From assembly GCF_002563675.1 (NCBI RefSeq), contig NZ_PDJC01000001.1, positions 62,001 to 126,000 of the forward strand: DNA of 64,000 nt. Reading direction: 5' to 3'. Below the pieces are notes generated by a model that saw only the letters and a list, made by a program, of their open reading frames with translations, was not told the DNA's origin and ran no database searches. This DNA is from Propionicimonas paludicola. Lineage in GTDB: Bacteria > Actinomycetota > Actinomycetes > Propionibacteriales > Propionibacteriaceae. The stretch's first letter is position 1, and every line of letters starts with the position of its first letter. Both the position numbers and the translations under genes were made by a program. Positions 43,219 to 52,039 of this stretch are shown one piece after another.

Positions 43219-44336
43219 CCCTCTTGCACACCAACCGGCCGGGCCGGCCGAGCCTGGTTCCGGTGACCGACGACCAGACCGTGGCCGCGGTGGATCTGCT
43301 GATCGCCGACACGCTCAGCCGGCTGCGCGCCGACTGGGCGGCGCTGTCGGCCGCCGTGATCCCGCGTCCGGACGTGCTGCACACCGACTCGGTGCTGGAG
43401 TTGTTGTCCGGCCTACTGGCCACCGGTGGCAAGCGGTTCCGTCCGCGGATGGTGCACTGGGGTTGGCTGGCCGCCACCGGTGGCGATCACCCGGAGAGCT
43501 ACCACCACATCCCCCGGATCGGCGCCGCGCTGGAGCTGCTGCACGCCTTCGCGCTGATCCACGACGACGTGATGGACGGCTCCGAGACCCGGCGCGGCTT
43601 CCCCTCGGTGCACGTCCAGGCGCGCCAGCAGCACGTCCGCTGGGGCAGCTTCGGCGGCCCACAGCGCTACGGCGAGAACATCGCCATCCTGGCCGGCGAC
43701 CTGGCCCACAGTGAGGCCTCGATGCTGGCCGCCGAGCTACCCGCACACCTGCGGACGCTGTGGCGCACGCTGAGCGTGGAGCTGATGATCGGGCAGGGCC
43801 GCGACCTGGTCGGGGCAGCCAATGGACGACGCGATCTCGATCACGCCCGGCAGGTGGCTCGGGCCAAGTCCGGGGCCTACACGGTGTGGCGCCCGCTGCA
43901 GTTGGGGGCCGCGGCCGGCGGAGCCAGCCCGGAGCTGCTCGAAGCCCTGGAGACCTACGGGATCGCCGTCGGCGAGGCATTCGCGCTACGCGACGACATT
44001 CTCGGAGTGATCGGGGACGAGCGGGCCACCGGCAAGCCGGTCGGCGATGATCTGATCGCCGGCAAGCCGACGGTGTTGCTGGCTCTGGCCACCCAGCGGT
44101 TCTCGCCGAAGTGGCAGCGGGTGTTGGCCCGGACCGGCAGCGGTGAGCTGAGCGCCGACGAGGTCGAGGCGCTGCGTCAGGAGTTGATCAACTCCGGGGT
44201 GATCGACGAGGTCGAGTCGATGATCACCGCGGCCGTCCACCAGGCGTCCGTGGCGTTGGACAGCCCTGCGGTGCATCCGGCCGCAGCCGAAGGTCTGGTC
44301 AGCCTCGCCCACCGGGTGGCTTGGCGGTCTGCATGA
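43215..44336 (+). CDS. crtE: Geranylgeranyl diphosphate synthase
   Basis: 373 aa. First Asp-rich motif ALIHDDVMDGSETRRG (DDxxD intact) and second ALRDDILGVIGD, where the last Asp of DDxxD is Gly, as is usual in actinobacterial enzymes. GGKRFRPRM near the N-terminus binds IPP. Makes C20 GGPP for phytoene. ATGA overlap with idi and with crtI. Confidence 0.92.
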   Translation: MTLLHTNRPGRPSLVPVTDDQTVAAVDLLIADTLSRLRADWAALSAAVIPRPDVLHTDSVLELLSGLLATGGKRFRPRMVHWGWLAATGGDHPESYHHIPRIGAALELLHAFALIHDDVMDGSETRRGFPSVHVQARQQHVRWGSFGGPQRYGENIAILAGDLAHSEASMLAAELPAHLRTLWRTLSVELMIGQGRDLVGAANGRRDLDHARQVARAKSGAYTVWRPLQLGAAAGGASPELLEALETYGIAVGEAFALRDDILGVIGDERATGKPVGDDLIAGKPTVLLALATQRFSPKWQRVLARTGSGELSADEVEALRQELINSGVIDEVESMITAAVHQASVALDSPAVHPAAAEGLVSLAHRVAWRSA

Positions 44337-45808
44337 GTCGGGTGGTTGTGGTCGGGGCCGGTCTGGCCGGTCTCGCTGCTGCTGCCCAACTGGTCGGTGA
44401 CGGCCATCAGGTGATCATCGCCGAGCGCGCCGACGAACCCGGCGGACGCAGCGGCACCCTCACCGCCTCCGGCTTCACTTTCGACGCCGGCCCGACCGTG
44501 TTCACCATGCCGCACCTGCTGGAGCGGGCCTTCGCCCGGCTGGGCCAGCGGATGGACGATCACGTCCGGCTCACGCGGCTGGACCCGGCCTATCGCGCCC
44601 AGTACGCCGACGGCTCGCAGATCCTGGTCCGGGCCGACCGGAACGATCAGCTCGCCGAGCTGCGTCGCTCGGTCTCCGACCGCGACGCCGAGGCGTTCGC
44701 CGGGTTCGCCGACTGGGTCGAGCGGCTCTACGACGTGGAGATGCCGAACTTCATCGAGCGGAACTTCGACTCGGTCCTCGACCTGGTCAACCGCCCGATC
44801 GCGGCGGCCAAGTTGGTTGCCCTGGGCGGCTTCGGACGGCTCGGACGGGCAGTCGGCCGCCGGTTCTCCGACGAGCGGCTGCGCCGGCTGTTCAGCTTCC
44901 AGGCCATGTACGCGGGCTTGGCGCCGTCCGATGCGTTGGCGATCTATGCCGTGATCACCTACATGGATTCGATCGCCGGGGTCTACTTCCCCGAGGGCGG
45001 CATGCACGCCGTGCCGCGGGCGTTGGCCGGGGCACTCACCGGAGCCGGCGCCGAACTGCGCTACTCCTGTGCCGTCACCGAGATCCTGCGGGACGGACGC
45101 GGCCGGGTGGCCGGGGTTCGGGCCGGGGGAGAGCTGATCGCCGCGGACGCCGTGGTGGTGACCACTGACCTACCGACCGCCTACGCCGAGCTGCTGCCGG
45201 AGCTGACCCCGCCCGCGGTGCTGCGCCGGGCCCGCTACTCGCCCTCGGCCGTGGTCTGGCATGTCGGGGTCCGCGGCCTGCCGAAGCCGGGCCTGGCCCA
45301 CCACAACATCCACTTCGGAGCGGCCTGGGATGAGTCCTTCGCCCAGCTGATCGATAGCCAGCAGCTGATGGCCGACCCGTCCCGGCTGGTCACCATTCCC
45401 AGCCTGGACGCGCCGTCCATGGCCCCGGACGGGCACAGCGTGCTCTACGTGCTGGAGCCGGTGCCGCACCTGGGTGGACGAGTGAACTGGAGCCGCGAGC
45501 GCGGGCCGATCCGGGATCGGCTGCACACCTTTCTGGCCGATAACGGCTATCCCGACGACATCGTCACCGAGCGCCTGGTCACTCCGGACGACTGGAAGGC
45601 CCAAGGTCTGGCCATGGGCACTCCGTTCAGCCTGGCCCACACCTTCTTCCAGACCGGGCCGTTCCGTCCGGCCAACCGGGAGCCGCGGGTGCCCGGACTG
45701 TTCTTCGCCGGCAGCGGGACCACCCCCGGGGTGGGAGTGCCGATGGTGCTGATCAGTGGTGAGCTGGCTGCAGGCCGCGTCCGGGACTACCTGGGTGCCG
45801 TCCGATGA
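44333..45808 (+). CDS. crtI: Phytoene desaturase
   Basis: 491 aa. N-terminal FAD-binding VVVGAGLAGLAAAAQLV followed by ERADEPGGRSGT. The C-terminal signature is FFAGSGTTPGVGVPMVLISG, close to the bacterial-type phytoene dehydrogenase pattern. Converts phytoene to lycopene. Coupled by 4-base overlaps to crtE and crtB. Confidence 0.93.
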   Translation: MSRVVVVGAGLAGLAAAAQLVGDGHQVIIAERADEPGGRSGTLTASGFTFDAGPTVFTMPHLLERAFARLGQRMDDHVRLTRLDPAYRAQYADGSQILVRADRNDQLAELRRSVSDRDAEAFAGFADWVERLYDVEMPNFIERNFDSVLDLVNRPIAAAKLVALGGFGRLGRAVGRRFSDERLRRLFSFQAMYAGLAPSDALAIYAVITYMDSIAGVYFPEGGMHAVPRALAGALTGAGAELRYSCAVTEILRDGRGRVAGVRAGGELIAADAVVVTTDLPTAYAELLPELTPPAVLRRARYSPSAVVWHVGVRGLPKPGLAHHNIHFGAAWDESFAQLIDSQQLMADPSRLVTIPSLDAPSMAPDGHSVLYVLEPVPHLGGRVNWSRERGPIRDRLHTFLADNGYPDDIVTERLVTPDDWKAQGLAMGTPFSLAHTFFQTGPFRPANREPRVPGLFFAGSGTTPGVGVPMVLISGELAAGRVRDYLGAVR

Positions 45809-46719
45809 GCTCCGATCTGGCTGCCGGCTACGCCGAATGTGCCCGGCTGACCCGTGAGTACGGCACCACTTACTACTGGGGTGCGGTGCTGCTGCCCCGG
45901 GAGCGGCGCCGTCACGTGTACGCGGTCTACGCCTTGTGCCGGTTGGCCGACGACATCGTGGACGCCGCCGGTGCCACCACGGCCCGGGTCGAGGCCACCG
46001 AAGTCGCCTTGGACACGTTCGAGGCCCGGTTCGCCGAGGCCCTGGCCGGACGTCCGGACGATCCGACAATGGCCGCGATCGCCGCCACCGTCACCGAGTG
46101 CGGCATCGATCCGGAGTGCTTCGAGCGCTTCTTCGCGGCCATGCGGATGGACCTGACCGTCGATCACTACGACACCCTGGCCGACCTGTTCGGCTACATG
46201 GAGGGTTCGGCCGCCGTGATCGGCGAGATGATGCTGCCGGTCCTGCAGCCGCTGAACCCGGCCGCGCGGGAGCCGGCCCGGGCGCTCGGCTTCGCCTTCC
46301 AGCTGACCAACTTCCTGCGCGATGTCGGCGAGGATCTGGATCGCGGCCGGGTCTACCTGCCCCGCGATGTGCTGGGCCGGTTCGGTGCCGACCCGTGGCG
46401 ACATCAGGTGGACGGGCCCTGGCGGCAGGCCATGAGTTCGCTGATCGACACCAACCGCGAGCTCTACGACACCGCCCGTGCCGGGATCGCCATGCTGCCG
46501 CCGGCCTCTGCCCGCTGCGTGGCCACGGCCTTGGCCCTGTACCAGCAGATCCTGGATCGCATCGAAGCCCGCGACTACGACGTCTTCAGTGGGCGGGCTC
46601 GAGTGCCGACCTGGCGCAAGGCGCTGACCGCGGTGGCCGTGCTGATCGGCGGACCACGCGTGGTGATCCGCGCTCAGCCCGTCCGCGGTGCCGTCCGGCC
46701 CGGACCGGTGGAGGCGTGA
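45805..46719 (+). CDS. crtB: Phytoene synthase
   Basis: 304 aa. Substrate-Mg motifs: YALCRLADDIVD (first Asp-rich) and LTNFLRDVGEDLDRGRVYLP (second). Condenses two GGPP to phytoene. ATGA overlap with crtI; its TGA shares one base with the crtYc ATG. Confidence 0.95.
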   Translation: MSSDLAAGYAECARLTREYGTTYYWGAVLLPRERRRHVYAVYALCRLADDIVDAAGATTARVEATEVALDTFEARFAEALAGRPDDPTMAAIAATVTECGIDPECFERFFAAMRMDLTVDHYDTLADLFGYMEGSAAVIGEMMLPVLQPLNPAAREPARALGFAFQLTNFLRDVGEDLDRGRVYLPRDVLGRFGADPWRHQVDGPWRQAMSSLIDTNRELYDTARAGIAMLPPASARCVATALALYQQILDRIEARDYDVFSGRARVPTWRKALTAVAVLIGGPRVVIRAQPVRGAVRPGPVEA

Positions 46720-47120
46720 TGGCTTACGAGTACCTGATTGTGTTGGCCGGCTGCGTGCTGGTCACCTTGCCGCTGGAGTTCGTCCTGGGCGCCCGGGTCT
46801 ATCGGCGCCCGGCCCGACTGGCCGCCGTGGTGCTGCCGGTGGCCGCGATCTTCTACCTGTGGGATCTGGTGGCCGTCGCGCGCGGGCACTGGGGGTTCAA
46901 CCCGGCCCGGACCAGCGGCATCCTGCTGCCTGGCCAGGTGCCGCTGGAGGAAGCGTTGTTCTTCCTCGTCATCCCGCTGTGCGGGCTGCTCACCTATGAG
47001 GCGGTCGGCGCGGTACTCGCTCGCTGGCGGGCCCGGCGCACCGTGATCGCCGACCCGGTCGCCGAGACCGCCTCCCCGTCCGCCACCGACTCCACGGGGG
47101 AGGCCCAAGGCCATGCTTGA
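46719..47120 (+). CDS. crtYc: Lycopene cyclase subunit, CrtYc type
   Basis: 133 aa, three TM segments. Carries the lycopene cyclase domain motif: IFYLWDLVAVARGHWGFNP then GILLPGQVPLEEALFF. Forms a heterodimer with CrtYd, as in Brevibacterium linens and corynebacteria. The C-terminal 30 residues are a polar tail. beta-Cyclisation is predicted because a CrtU gene follows, which needs beta-carotene. Confidence 0.9.
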   Translation: MAYEYLIVLAGCVLVTLPLEFVLGARVYRRPARLAAVVLPVAAIFYLWDLVAVARGHWGFNPARTSGILLPGQVPLEEALFFLVIPLCGLLTYEAVGAVLARWRARRTVIADPVAETASPSATDSTGEAQGHA

Positions 47121-47424
47121 GTACACCCTGGCCACTGTGGTCGCGGTCGTGGTGGTGGTTGCGGCCGAGCTGCTCTGGGCTCGCACCGGCATTTTCACCA
47201 CCGCCAAGTTCTGGTTGGCCACGGCGATCGTCTGGTTCTTCCAGATCTGGGTGGACGGTTGGCTGACCCGACTGCCGGACCCGATCGTCAGCTACGCGCC
47301 GCAGCACTTCCTCGGAGTCCGGTTCCCCTTCGACATCCCGATCGAGGACTTCGGCTTCGGCTTCGCCCTGGTCACCGCCGTGATCATCGGCTGGGAGCTG
47401 GCCGGACGGAAGGAGCGCGCGTGA
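47113..47424 (+). CDS. crtYd: Lycopene cyclase subunit, CrtYd type
   Basis: 103 aa, three TM segments. Motifs FPFDIPIEDFGFGFALV match the second lycopene-cyclase half-domain (PIED). Overlaps crtYc by 8 bases and crtU by 4. Confidence 0.9.
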   Translation: MLEYTLATVVAVVVVVAAELLWARTGIFTTAKFWLATAIVWFFQIWVDGWLTRLPDPIVSYAPQHFLGVRFPFDIPIEDFGFGFALVTAVIIGWELAGRKERA

Positions 47425-48947
47425 GCACCTGGCGTCCCGGACGTGACCGCCGAGCGGTCCGGCATCTGCCCAGCGGATCGTCCGCTCAGGCGCTGGCTCA
47501 GCGCGGTGATCGTCCCTCGGTGATTGTGGTCGGTGGCGGCATCGCCGGACTGGCCGCGGTCTGCGGTCTGGCCGAGCGCGGCGTGGCCGTCGAAGTGATC
47601 GAGGCCGAGCCGTCCCTGGGCGGACGGCTGCGGGCCTGGCCGACCGAGGCCGGCGGCCAGCCGACCACGATGAGCCGTGGCTTCCACGCCTTCTTCCGCC
47701 AGTACTACAACCTGCGCGCGCTACTGCGCCGGGCTGACCCGACGCTGTCCCGGCTGCAGCCGGTGGCCGACTACCCCCTCGAGCTCGCCCCCACCGGAGC
47801 GTCCGGGCCGGTCCGGGATTCCTTCGCCACAGTGCCGCGGACGCCGCCGTTCAACCTGATGGGCTTCGTGGCGCAGAGCCCGTCCTTCCGGCTCGCCGAC
47901 CTGACCAGGGTGGACGTGGGACGGGCCGTGGACCTGCTCCAGGTGCGCTTTCCGGACACCTACACCGAGCTGGACGGAGTGAGCGCTGCCGAACTGCTGG
48001 ACCGGCTGAAGTTCCCTGATCGGGCCCGGCATCTGGCCCTGGAGGTCTTCGCCCGTAGCTTCTTCGCCGACCCGACCGAGTTCTCCGCCGGCGAGCTGGT
48101 GGCCATGTTCCACACCTACTTCGTGGGCTCGGCCGAAGGGCTGCTGTTCGACGTCCCCGATGACGACTACCAGACCGCGCTGTGGGGGCCGCTCGAGGGC
48201 TACCTGACCCGGCTCGGGGTGGAGTTCCGCACCGGGACTCGAGTGGCCTCGATCGCCGAGGCTGCCTCCGGGCTGGTGGTGCACACCGACACCGGCGAGC
48301 TCCACGCCGATGCTGTGGTGCTGGCCCTGGACACCCGCAGCCTGCAGGCGGTGGTGGCGGCCAGCCCCGGCCTGGGCAACGAGTCCTGGCAGCAGCAGCT
48401 GGCCGCGCTCCGAGTGGCCCCGCCCTTCGGAGTCGGACGCCGATGGCTGGCCGGCCGGTTCACCGACATCGAACCCTTCCTGGGCACCAGCGGCTACGGC
48501 CCGCTGGACAACCTCAGCCGGGTGGATGCGCTGGAAGCCGGTGCCGCGACGTGGGCCGCCCGCACCGGTGGCACCGTGGTGGAAGTGCACGGCTACGCGC
48601 TGACCGATACCAGCTCGACCGCCCGCGATGAGTTGTGGCGGCAGGCGGCCAGACTGCACCCCGGTCTGGCCACCGCGCCGGTGCTGGCCGAGGAGTGGCT
48701 GGTCCGCGACGACTGCCCGCTGGTCGACACCACGCCGTGGCGGAACCGTCCCACCGTGACCACCCCCGACCCACGCGTGATGGTGGCCGGCGACCTGGTC
48801 CGTTGTGACTGGCCGATCGCCCTGATGGAGCGGGCGGCCACCACCGGCTGGCAGGCGGCTAATGGGCTGCTGGCCGGGTTCGGACGTCCGGGCCATGAGC
48901 TGTGGTCGCCCCCGCTGGGCGGCTTGCTGGCCAAGGCTGCGAAGTGA
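47421..48947 (+). CDS. crtU: CrtU-type carotene desaturase/methyltransferase (isorenieratene synthase)
   Basis: 508 aa FAD enzyme. VIVVGGGIAGLAAVCGLAE dinucleotide fold, ERGVAVEVIEAEPSLGGRLR, then MSRGFHAFFRQYYNLRALL and EVFARSFFADPTEFSAGEL, which I recognise from actinobacterial CrtU. These convert the beta-rings of beta-carotene to aromatic phi-rings (isorenieratene). GTG start overlaps the crtYd stop. A general CrtI-like desaturase is the alternative. Confidence 0.82.
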   Translation: MSTWRPGRDRRAVRHLPSGSSAQALAQRGDRPSVIVVGGGIAGLAAVCGLAERGVAVEVIEAEPSLGGRLRAWPTEAGGQPTTMSRGFHAFFRQYYNLRALLRRADPTLSRLQPVADYPLELAPTGASGPVRDSFATVPRTPPFNLMGFVAQSPSFRLADLTRVDVGRAVDLLQVRFPDTYTELDGVSAAELLDRLKFPDRARHLALEVFARSFFADPTEFSAGELVAMFHTYFVGSAEGLLFDVPDDDYQTALWGPLEGYLTRLGVEFRTGTRVASIAEAASGLVVHTDTGELHADAVVLALDTRSLQAVVAASPGLGNESWQQQLAALRVAPPFGVGRRWLAGRFTDIEPFLGTSGYGPLDNLSRVDALEAGAATWAARTGGTVVEVHGYALTDTSSTARDELWRQAARLHPGLATAPVLAEEWLVRDDCPLVDTTPWRNRPTVTTPDPRVMVAGDLVRCDWPIALMERAATTGWQAANGLLAGFGRPGHELWSPPLGGLLAKAAK

Positions 48948-50146
48948 ACGAGGCCGACACCTCGGTTCGTCGGGCCGTGGTGGCCGGCGAGCCGTCCGTC
49001 CCTCGGGTGGCAAAGGAGGGCGGCATCTGGCGAATCCGTTCGCTGGCCGCGGCCCGGCAGGTGCTGCGCGCCCGCGGCCAGACCACCCAGGCCGGGTTCA
49101 CGGCCGAGCAGATCCCGACCGGCCACTTCCGGCACCATCCGATCCTGATCTCCGACGGGCCGCTCCACGATGAGCAGCGCCGCAAGGTCGGACGCTTCTT
49201 CGCCCCCGAAGTGGTCACCGGGCAGTACCTGGCTTCGATGGAGGCCTGTGCGGATCGGCTGCTGGCCGAGGCAGAGGCCGACGGCCAGGTCCGGCTGGAC
49301 GAGCTGGCTCTGCACTACGCCGTCGAAGTGACCGCCGGGGTGGTCGGGCTGACCCACGCGCCGGTGCCTGCCATGTCCCGGCGCCTGGTCCGCTTCTTCA
49401 ACCAGCCGCCGCTGGACCGCTCCCGTGCCGATCTGGGTCGCAGCGCCTGGCAGTGGGCCCGAGCCGCAGTCAACGGCCTGGTCCCGATCGTGGCCTTCTA
49501 TCTCGCGGACGTCCGGCCGGCCATCCGAGCGCGGCGCCGGCAGCCGGCCGGCGACGTGATCAGCCACCTGATCGAGCAGGACTACTCGAGTGCCGACATC
49601 CTTGTCGAGTGCGTCACCTACGGCACTGCCGGCATGGTCACCACCAGGGAGTTCATCGCCATGGCCGGCTGGCATCTGCTGACCAACCCCGGCCTGGCCG
49701 ACCGCTACCAGGTGGCCGGGACCGACGAGCGACTGGCCATCCTGCACGAGCTGATCCGGCTGGAGCCGGTGGTCGGCCACCTGTATCGCCGCACCCAAGC
49801 CGACCTCGCGGTGCGCGACGGCGACCAGGAGTGGACGATCCCGGCCGGCGAGCTCGTCGACCTGTGCGTCCGCCAGGCCAATGCCGACCCCGAAGCCGTC
49901 GGCCCGGATCCGCTGGCCGCCTGCCCGGGACGTGACCTGCCGACCGGGGTGAACCCGACCGGACTCAGTTTCGGCGATGGTAGCCACCGCTGTCCGGGCC
50001 AGCCGCTGGCGATCTACGAGACCGACGTGCTGCTGACCCGGCTGCTGCGACTGCGTCCCCGCGTACTCAGCGAGCCGAGCATCACCTGGGATCACCTGAT
50101 CGAGGGCTATCAGCTGCGCGGACTGGACCTCAGCCTCGGCTCCTGA
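48944..50146 (+). CDS. Cytochrome P450, carotenoid-cluster associated
   Basis: 400 aa. Heme loop FGDGSHRCPG with Cys350, ExxR at ELIR (Glu269-Arg272), and I-helix AGMVTTRE. GTG start overlaps crtU by 4 bases, so it is the last gene of the crt operon. Brevibacterium linens uses a P450 to make 3-hydroxy- and 3,3'-dihydroxyisorenieratene, and the same role is proposed here. No ferredoxin gene is adjacent, so an electron-transfer partner must be elsewhere. Confidence 0.87.
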   Translation: MNEADTSVRRAVVAGEPSVPRVAKEGGIWRIRSLAAARQVLRARGQTTQAGFTAEQIPTGHFRHHPILISDGPLHDEQRRKVGRFFAPEVVTGQYLASMEACADRLLAEAEADGQVRLDELALHYAVEVTAGVVGLTHAPVPAMSRRLVRFFNQPPLDRSRADLGRSAWQWARAAVNGLVPIVAFYLADVRPAIRARRRQPAGDVISHLIEQDYSSADILVECVTYGTAGMVTTREFIAMAGWHLLTNPGLADRYQVAGTDERLAILHELIRLEPVVGHLYRRTQADLAVRDGDQEWTIPAGELVDLCVRQANADPEAVGPDPLAACPGRDLPTGVNPTGLSFGDGSHRCPGQPLAIYETDVLLTRLLRLRPRVLSEPSITWDHLIEGYQLRGLDLSLGS

Positions 50147-50175
50147 CCCGGGCGGCATCGGACGATGCGCCGGGG

Positions 50176-50973
50176 CTAGTGGCTGGCGGCCTTCCAGAAG
50201 CCGGAGAAGGTGATCTGGCTGGTCGGCAGGCCGGCCTTGCGGAGCAGCCGACGGGCGCCGGTGGCCAGCGAGGACTCTCCGACCAGGTAGGCGTAGTCGT
50301 CGGGACGCACGTCGAAGGTGGACAAGGCGGCCAGGGCCAGGGCTCCGGGAGCCTGGCCATCGGTGCGGGGCAGCCAGGTCAGCCCCATCCCCGGCGGTGC
50401 GGTCACCTCGCGGACGTCGCCGGCCTCGGGCACTTCCAGGACCGCGGCGCCGATGGTCTCGGCGGGCAGGCCGGCCAGAATCCCCAGCACTCCGGGCAGT
50501 CCGGTCTCGTCGGCGGCCAGCAGCACCCGTCCGCTGCCGGCAGGAGGATCGAACATCAGTCCCTGGTCGAGGAGGCCGACCTGCTGGCCCGGCGTGGCCT
50601 CAGCCGCCCACCGGGCCACCCGGCCGGCGAGCGCGCCGTCGTGCCAGTGCAGGACGACATCGATGTCCAACTCGCAGGCCTCGGGACGGAAGTCGGCCAC
50701 GGTGTAGTTCGCGCAATGGGGACGCTGCGCCTCGGGGATCAGCAGGTAGGCCGGCCACCACGAGCGCCCGGAGACCTTCGGCAGCCGCAGGGCGACGCCG
50801 GGGGAGGGCAGGAACAGGCGAAACCAGCTGTCGAAGCCTCGCCAGTCAAAGTCGGCCAGCGCGGGGCCGCCGATGGTGACCCGCTGGAAGGACGGCGAGA
50901 GCCGACTGCTGCGCAGCACGCTGGCGGTGAACAGTTGGGGCTGGGCCGGCATCAGCCGCGGGTAACGAGCCAT
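50176..50973 (-). CDS. Siderophore-interacting protein (ViuB/SIP family FAD reductase)
   Basis: 265 aa. N-terminal FAD-binding domain, ANYTVADFRPE (88-98) in place of the usual RxYTxR, ADETGLPGVLGIL in the NAD-like half and the C-terminal FSGFWK signature. Releases iron from imported ferric siderophore by reduction. Divergent from the Fec-type permease genes across an iron box. The Arg of RxYT, which contacts FAD, is Ala88 here. Confidence 0.88.
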   Translation of the reverse strand: MARYPRLMPAQPQLFTASVLRSSRLSPSFQRVTIGGPALADFDWRGFDSWFRLFLPSPGVALRLPKVSGRSWWPAYLLIPEAQRPHCANYTVADFRPEACELDIDVVLHWHDGALAGRVARWAAEATPGQQVGLLDQGLMFDPPAGSGRVLLAADETGLPGVLGILAGLPAETIGAAVLEVPEAGDVREVTAPPGMGLTWLPRTDGQAPGALALAALSTFDVRPDDYAYLVGESSLATGARRLLRKAGLPTSQITFSGFWKAASH

Positions 50974-50988
50974 CTCGCTCCGATCTAA

Positions 50989-51007
50989 TTAGGTTAGGCA
51001 AACCTTA
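50989..51007. promoter_or_regulatory. DtxR/IdeR iron box
   Basis: TTAGGTTAGGCAAACCTTA matches 17 of 19 bases of the iron-box consensus TTAGGTTAGGCTAACCTAA. Located between the divergent siderophore-interacting protein and permease genes, 15 and 24 bp from their starts; iron-loaded DtxR/IdeR would repress both. Confidence 0.85.
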
Positions 51008-51031
51008 CTAAAACCGGTTAGGGTTTCCCGC

Positions 51032-52039
51032 ATGCGTCCGTCCGACCGCCTCGTCCGCCATCGTTCGGCCTTCGCTGGGCTCATCGCGGGGCTGGTCCTG
51101 GTCGCGGTGGCCAGCCTGTTGCTGGGCAGTAACCCAGTCCCTCCCGACCAGGTGTTGCGGGCCCTGCTCACTCCGGCGGCCGATGCCGATGCAATCGTCT
51201 GGGGCTCACGGGTGCCGCGCACTCTGCTCGGCATTGTGGTCGGCTTCGCGCTGGGGGTGGCCGGGGCCGTCATGCAGGGCCAGACCCGCAATCCGCTGGC
51301 CGACCCGGGCATCTTCGGCGTCTCGGCCGGGGCCAGCCTGGCCGTGGTGGTCGGGGTCTATGTGCTCCAACTGAACTCGCCGCTCCTCACCTCACTGCTG
51401 GCCCTGGTCGGTGCGGTGCTGGCCAGCATCGTGGTCTTCGCCATCGCGGCCGCCGGGCGCGGTCTGGCCAGCCCGGTGCCCCTGGCGATCGCCGGGACTG
51501 CGGTCACTGCGCTGTTCAGCGCGCTCACCTCGTTCCTGGTACTCACCGACCAGACCACGCTGACCGCCTACCGGATCTGGGTGGTCGGCTCGCTGTCGGG
51601 ACGCAATCTTGAGGGCACCGCGGTGATGGTCGGCTTCGTGGCGATCGGACTGCTGTTGGCCGGGCTCAACGCCGGCGCGCTGAACAATCTGGCCTTGGGC
51701 ACCGAACTGGCCCGCGGCCTCGGCGAGAGCCTGTGGCGGGCCCGACTGGTCGGGCTGGCTGCGATCACCTTCCTCACCGCCGGCGCGGTGGCACTGGCCG
51801 GCCCGATCGGCTTCGTGGGCCTCACTGCGCCGCACCTGGCGCGGGCGCTGGTCGGCGGCGACCATCGGGTGCTGTTGCCGGCTTCCGGCTTGGTCGGCGT
51901 GCTCGCCCTGGTCAGCGCCGATGTGCTCGGACGGCTGATCGGCGGCCAGGCCGAAGTCTCGGTCGGGGTGATGCTGGCCACCCTGGGCGGCGTGGTGTTC
52001 GTCGCGATCGTTCGACGGTCGAAGCTGGTGGCGCTGTGA
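51032..52039 (+). CDS. Iron-siderophore ABC transporter permease (FecCD family), first
   Basis: 335 aa, about nine or ten TM segments. FecCD hallmarks: SRVPRTLLGIVVGFALGVAGA, MQGQTRNPLADPGIFGVSAGAS and GPIGFVGLTAPHLAR. Pairs with the next permease. The ATG has no clear ribosome site and lies 24 bp after the iron box. Confidence 0.93.
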   Translation: MRPSDRLVRHRSAFAGLIAGLVLVAVASLLLGSNPVPPDQVLRALLTPAADADAIVWGSRVPRTLLGIVVGFALGVAGAVMQGQTRNPLADPGIFGVSAGASLAVVVGVYVLQLNSPLLTSLLALVGAVLASIVVFAIAAAGRGLASPVPLAIAGTAVTALFSALTSFLVLTDQTTLTAYRIWVVGSLSGRNLEGTAVMVGFVAIGLLLAGLNAGALNNLALGTELARGLGESLWRARLVGLAAITFLTAGAVALAGPIGFVGLTAPHLARALVGGDHRVLLPASGLVGVLALVSADVLGRLIGGQAEVSVGVMLATLGGVVFVAIVRRSKLVAL

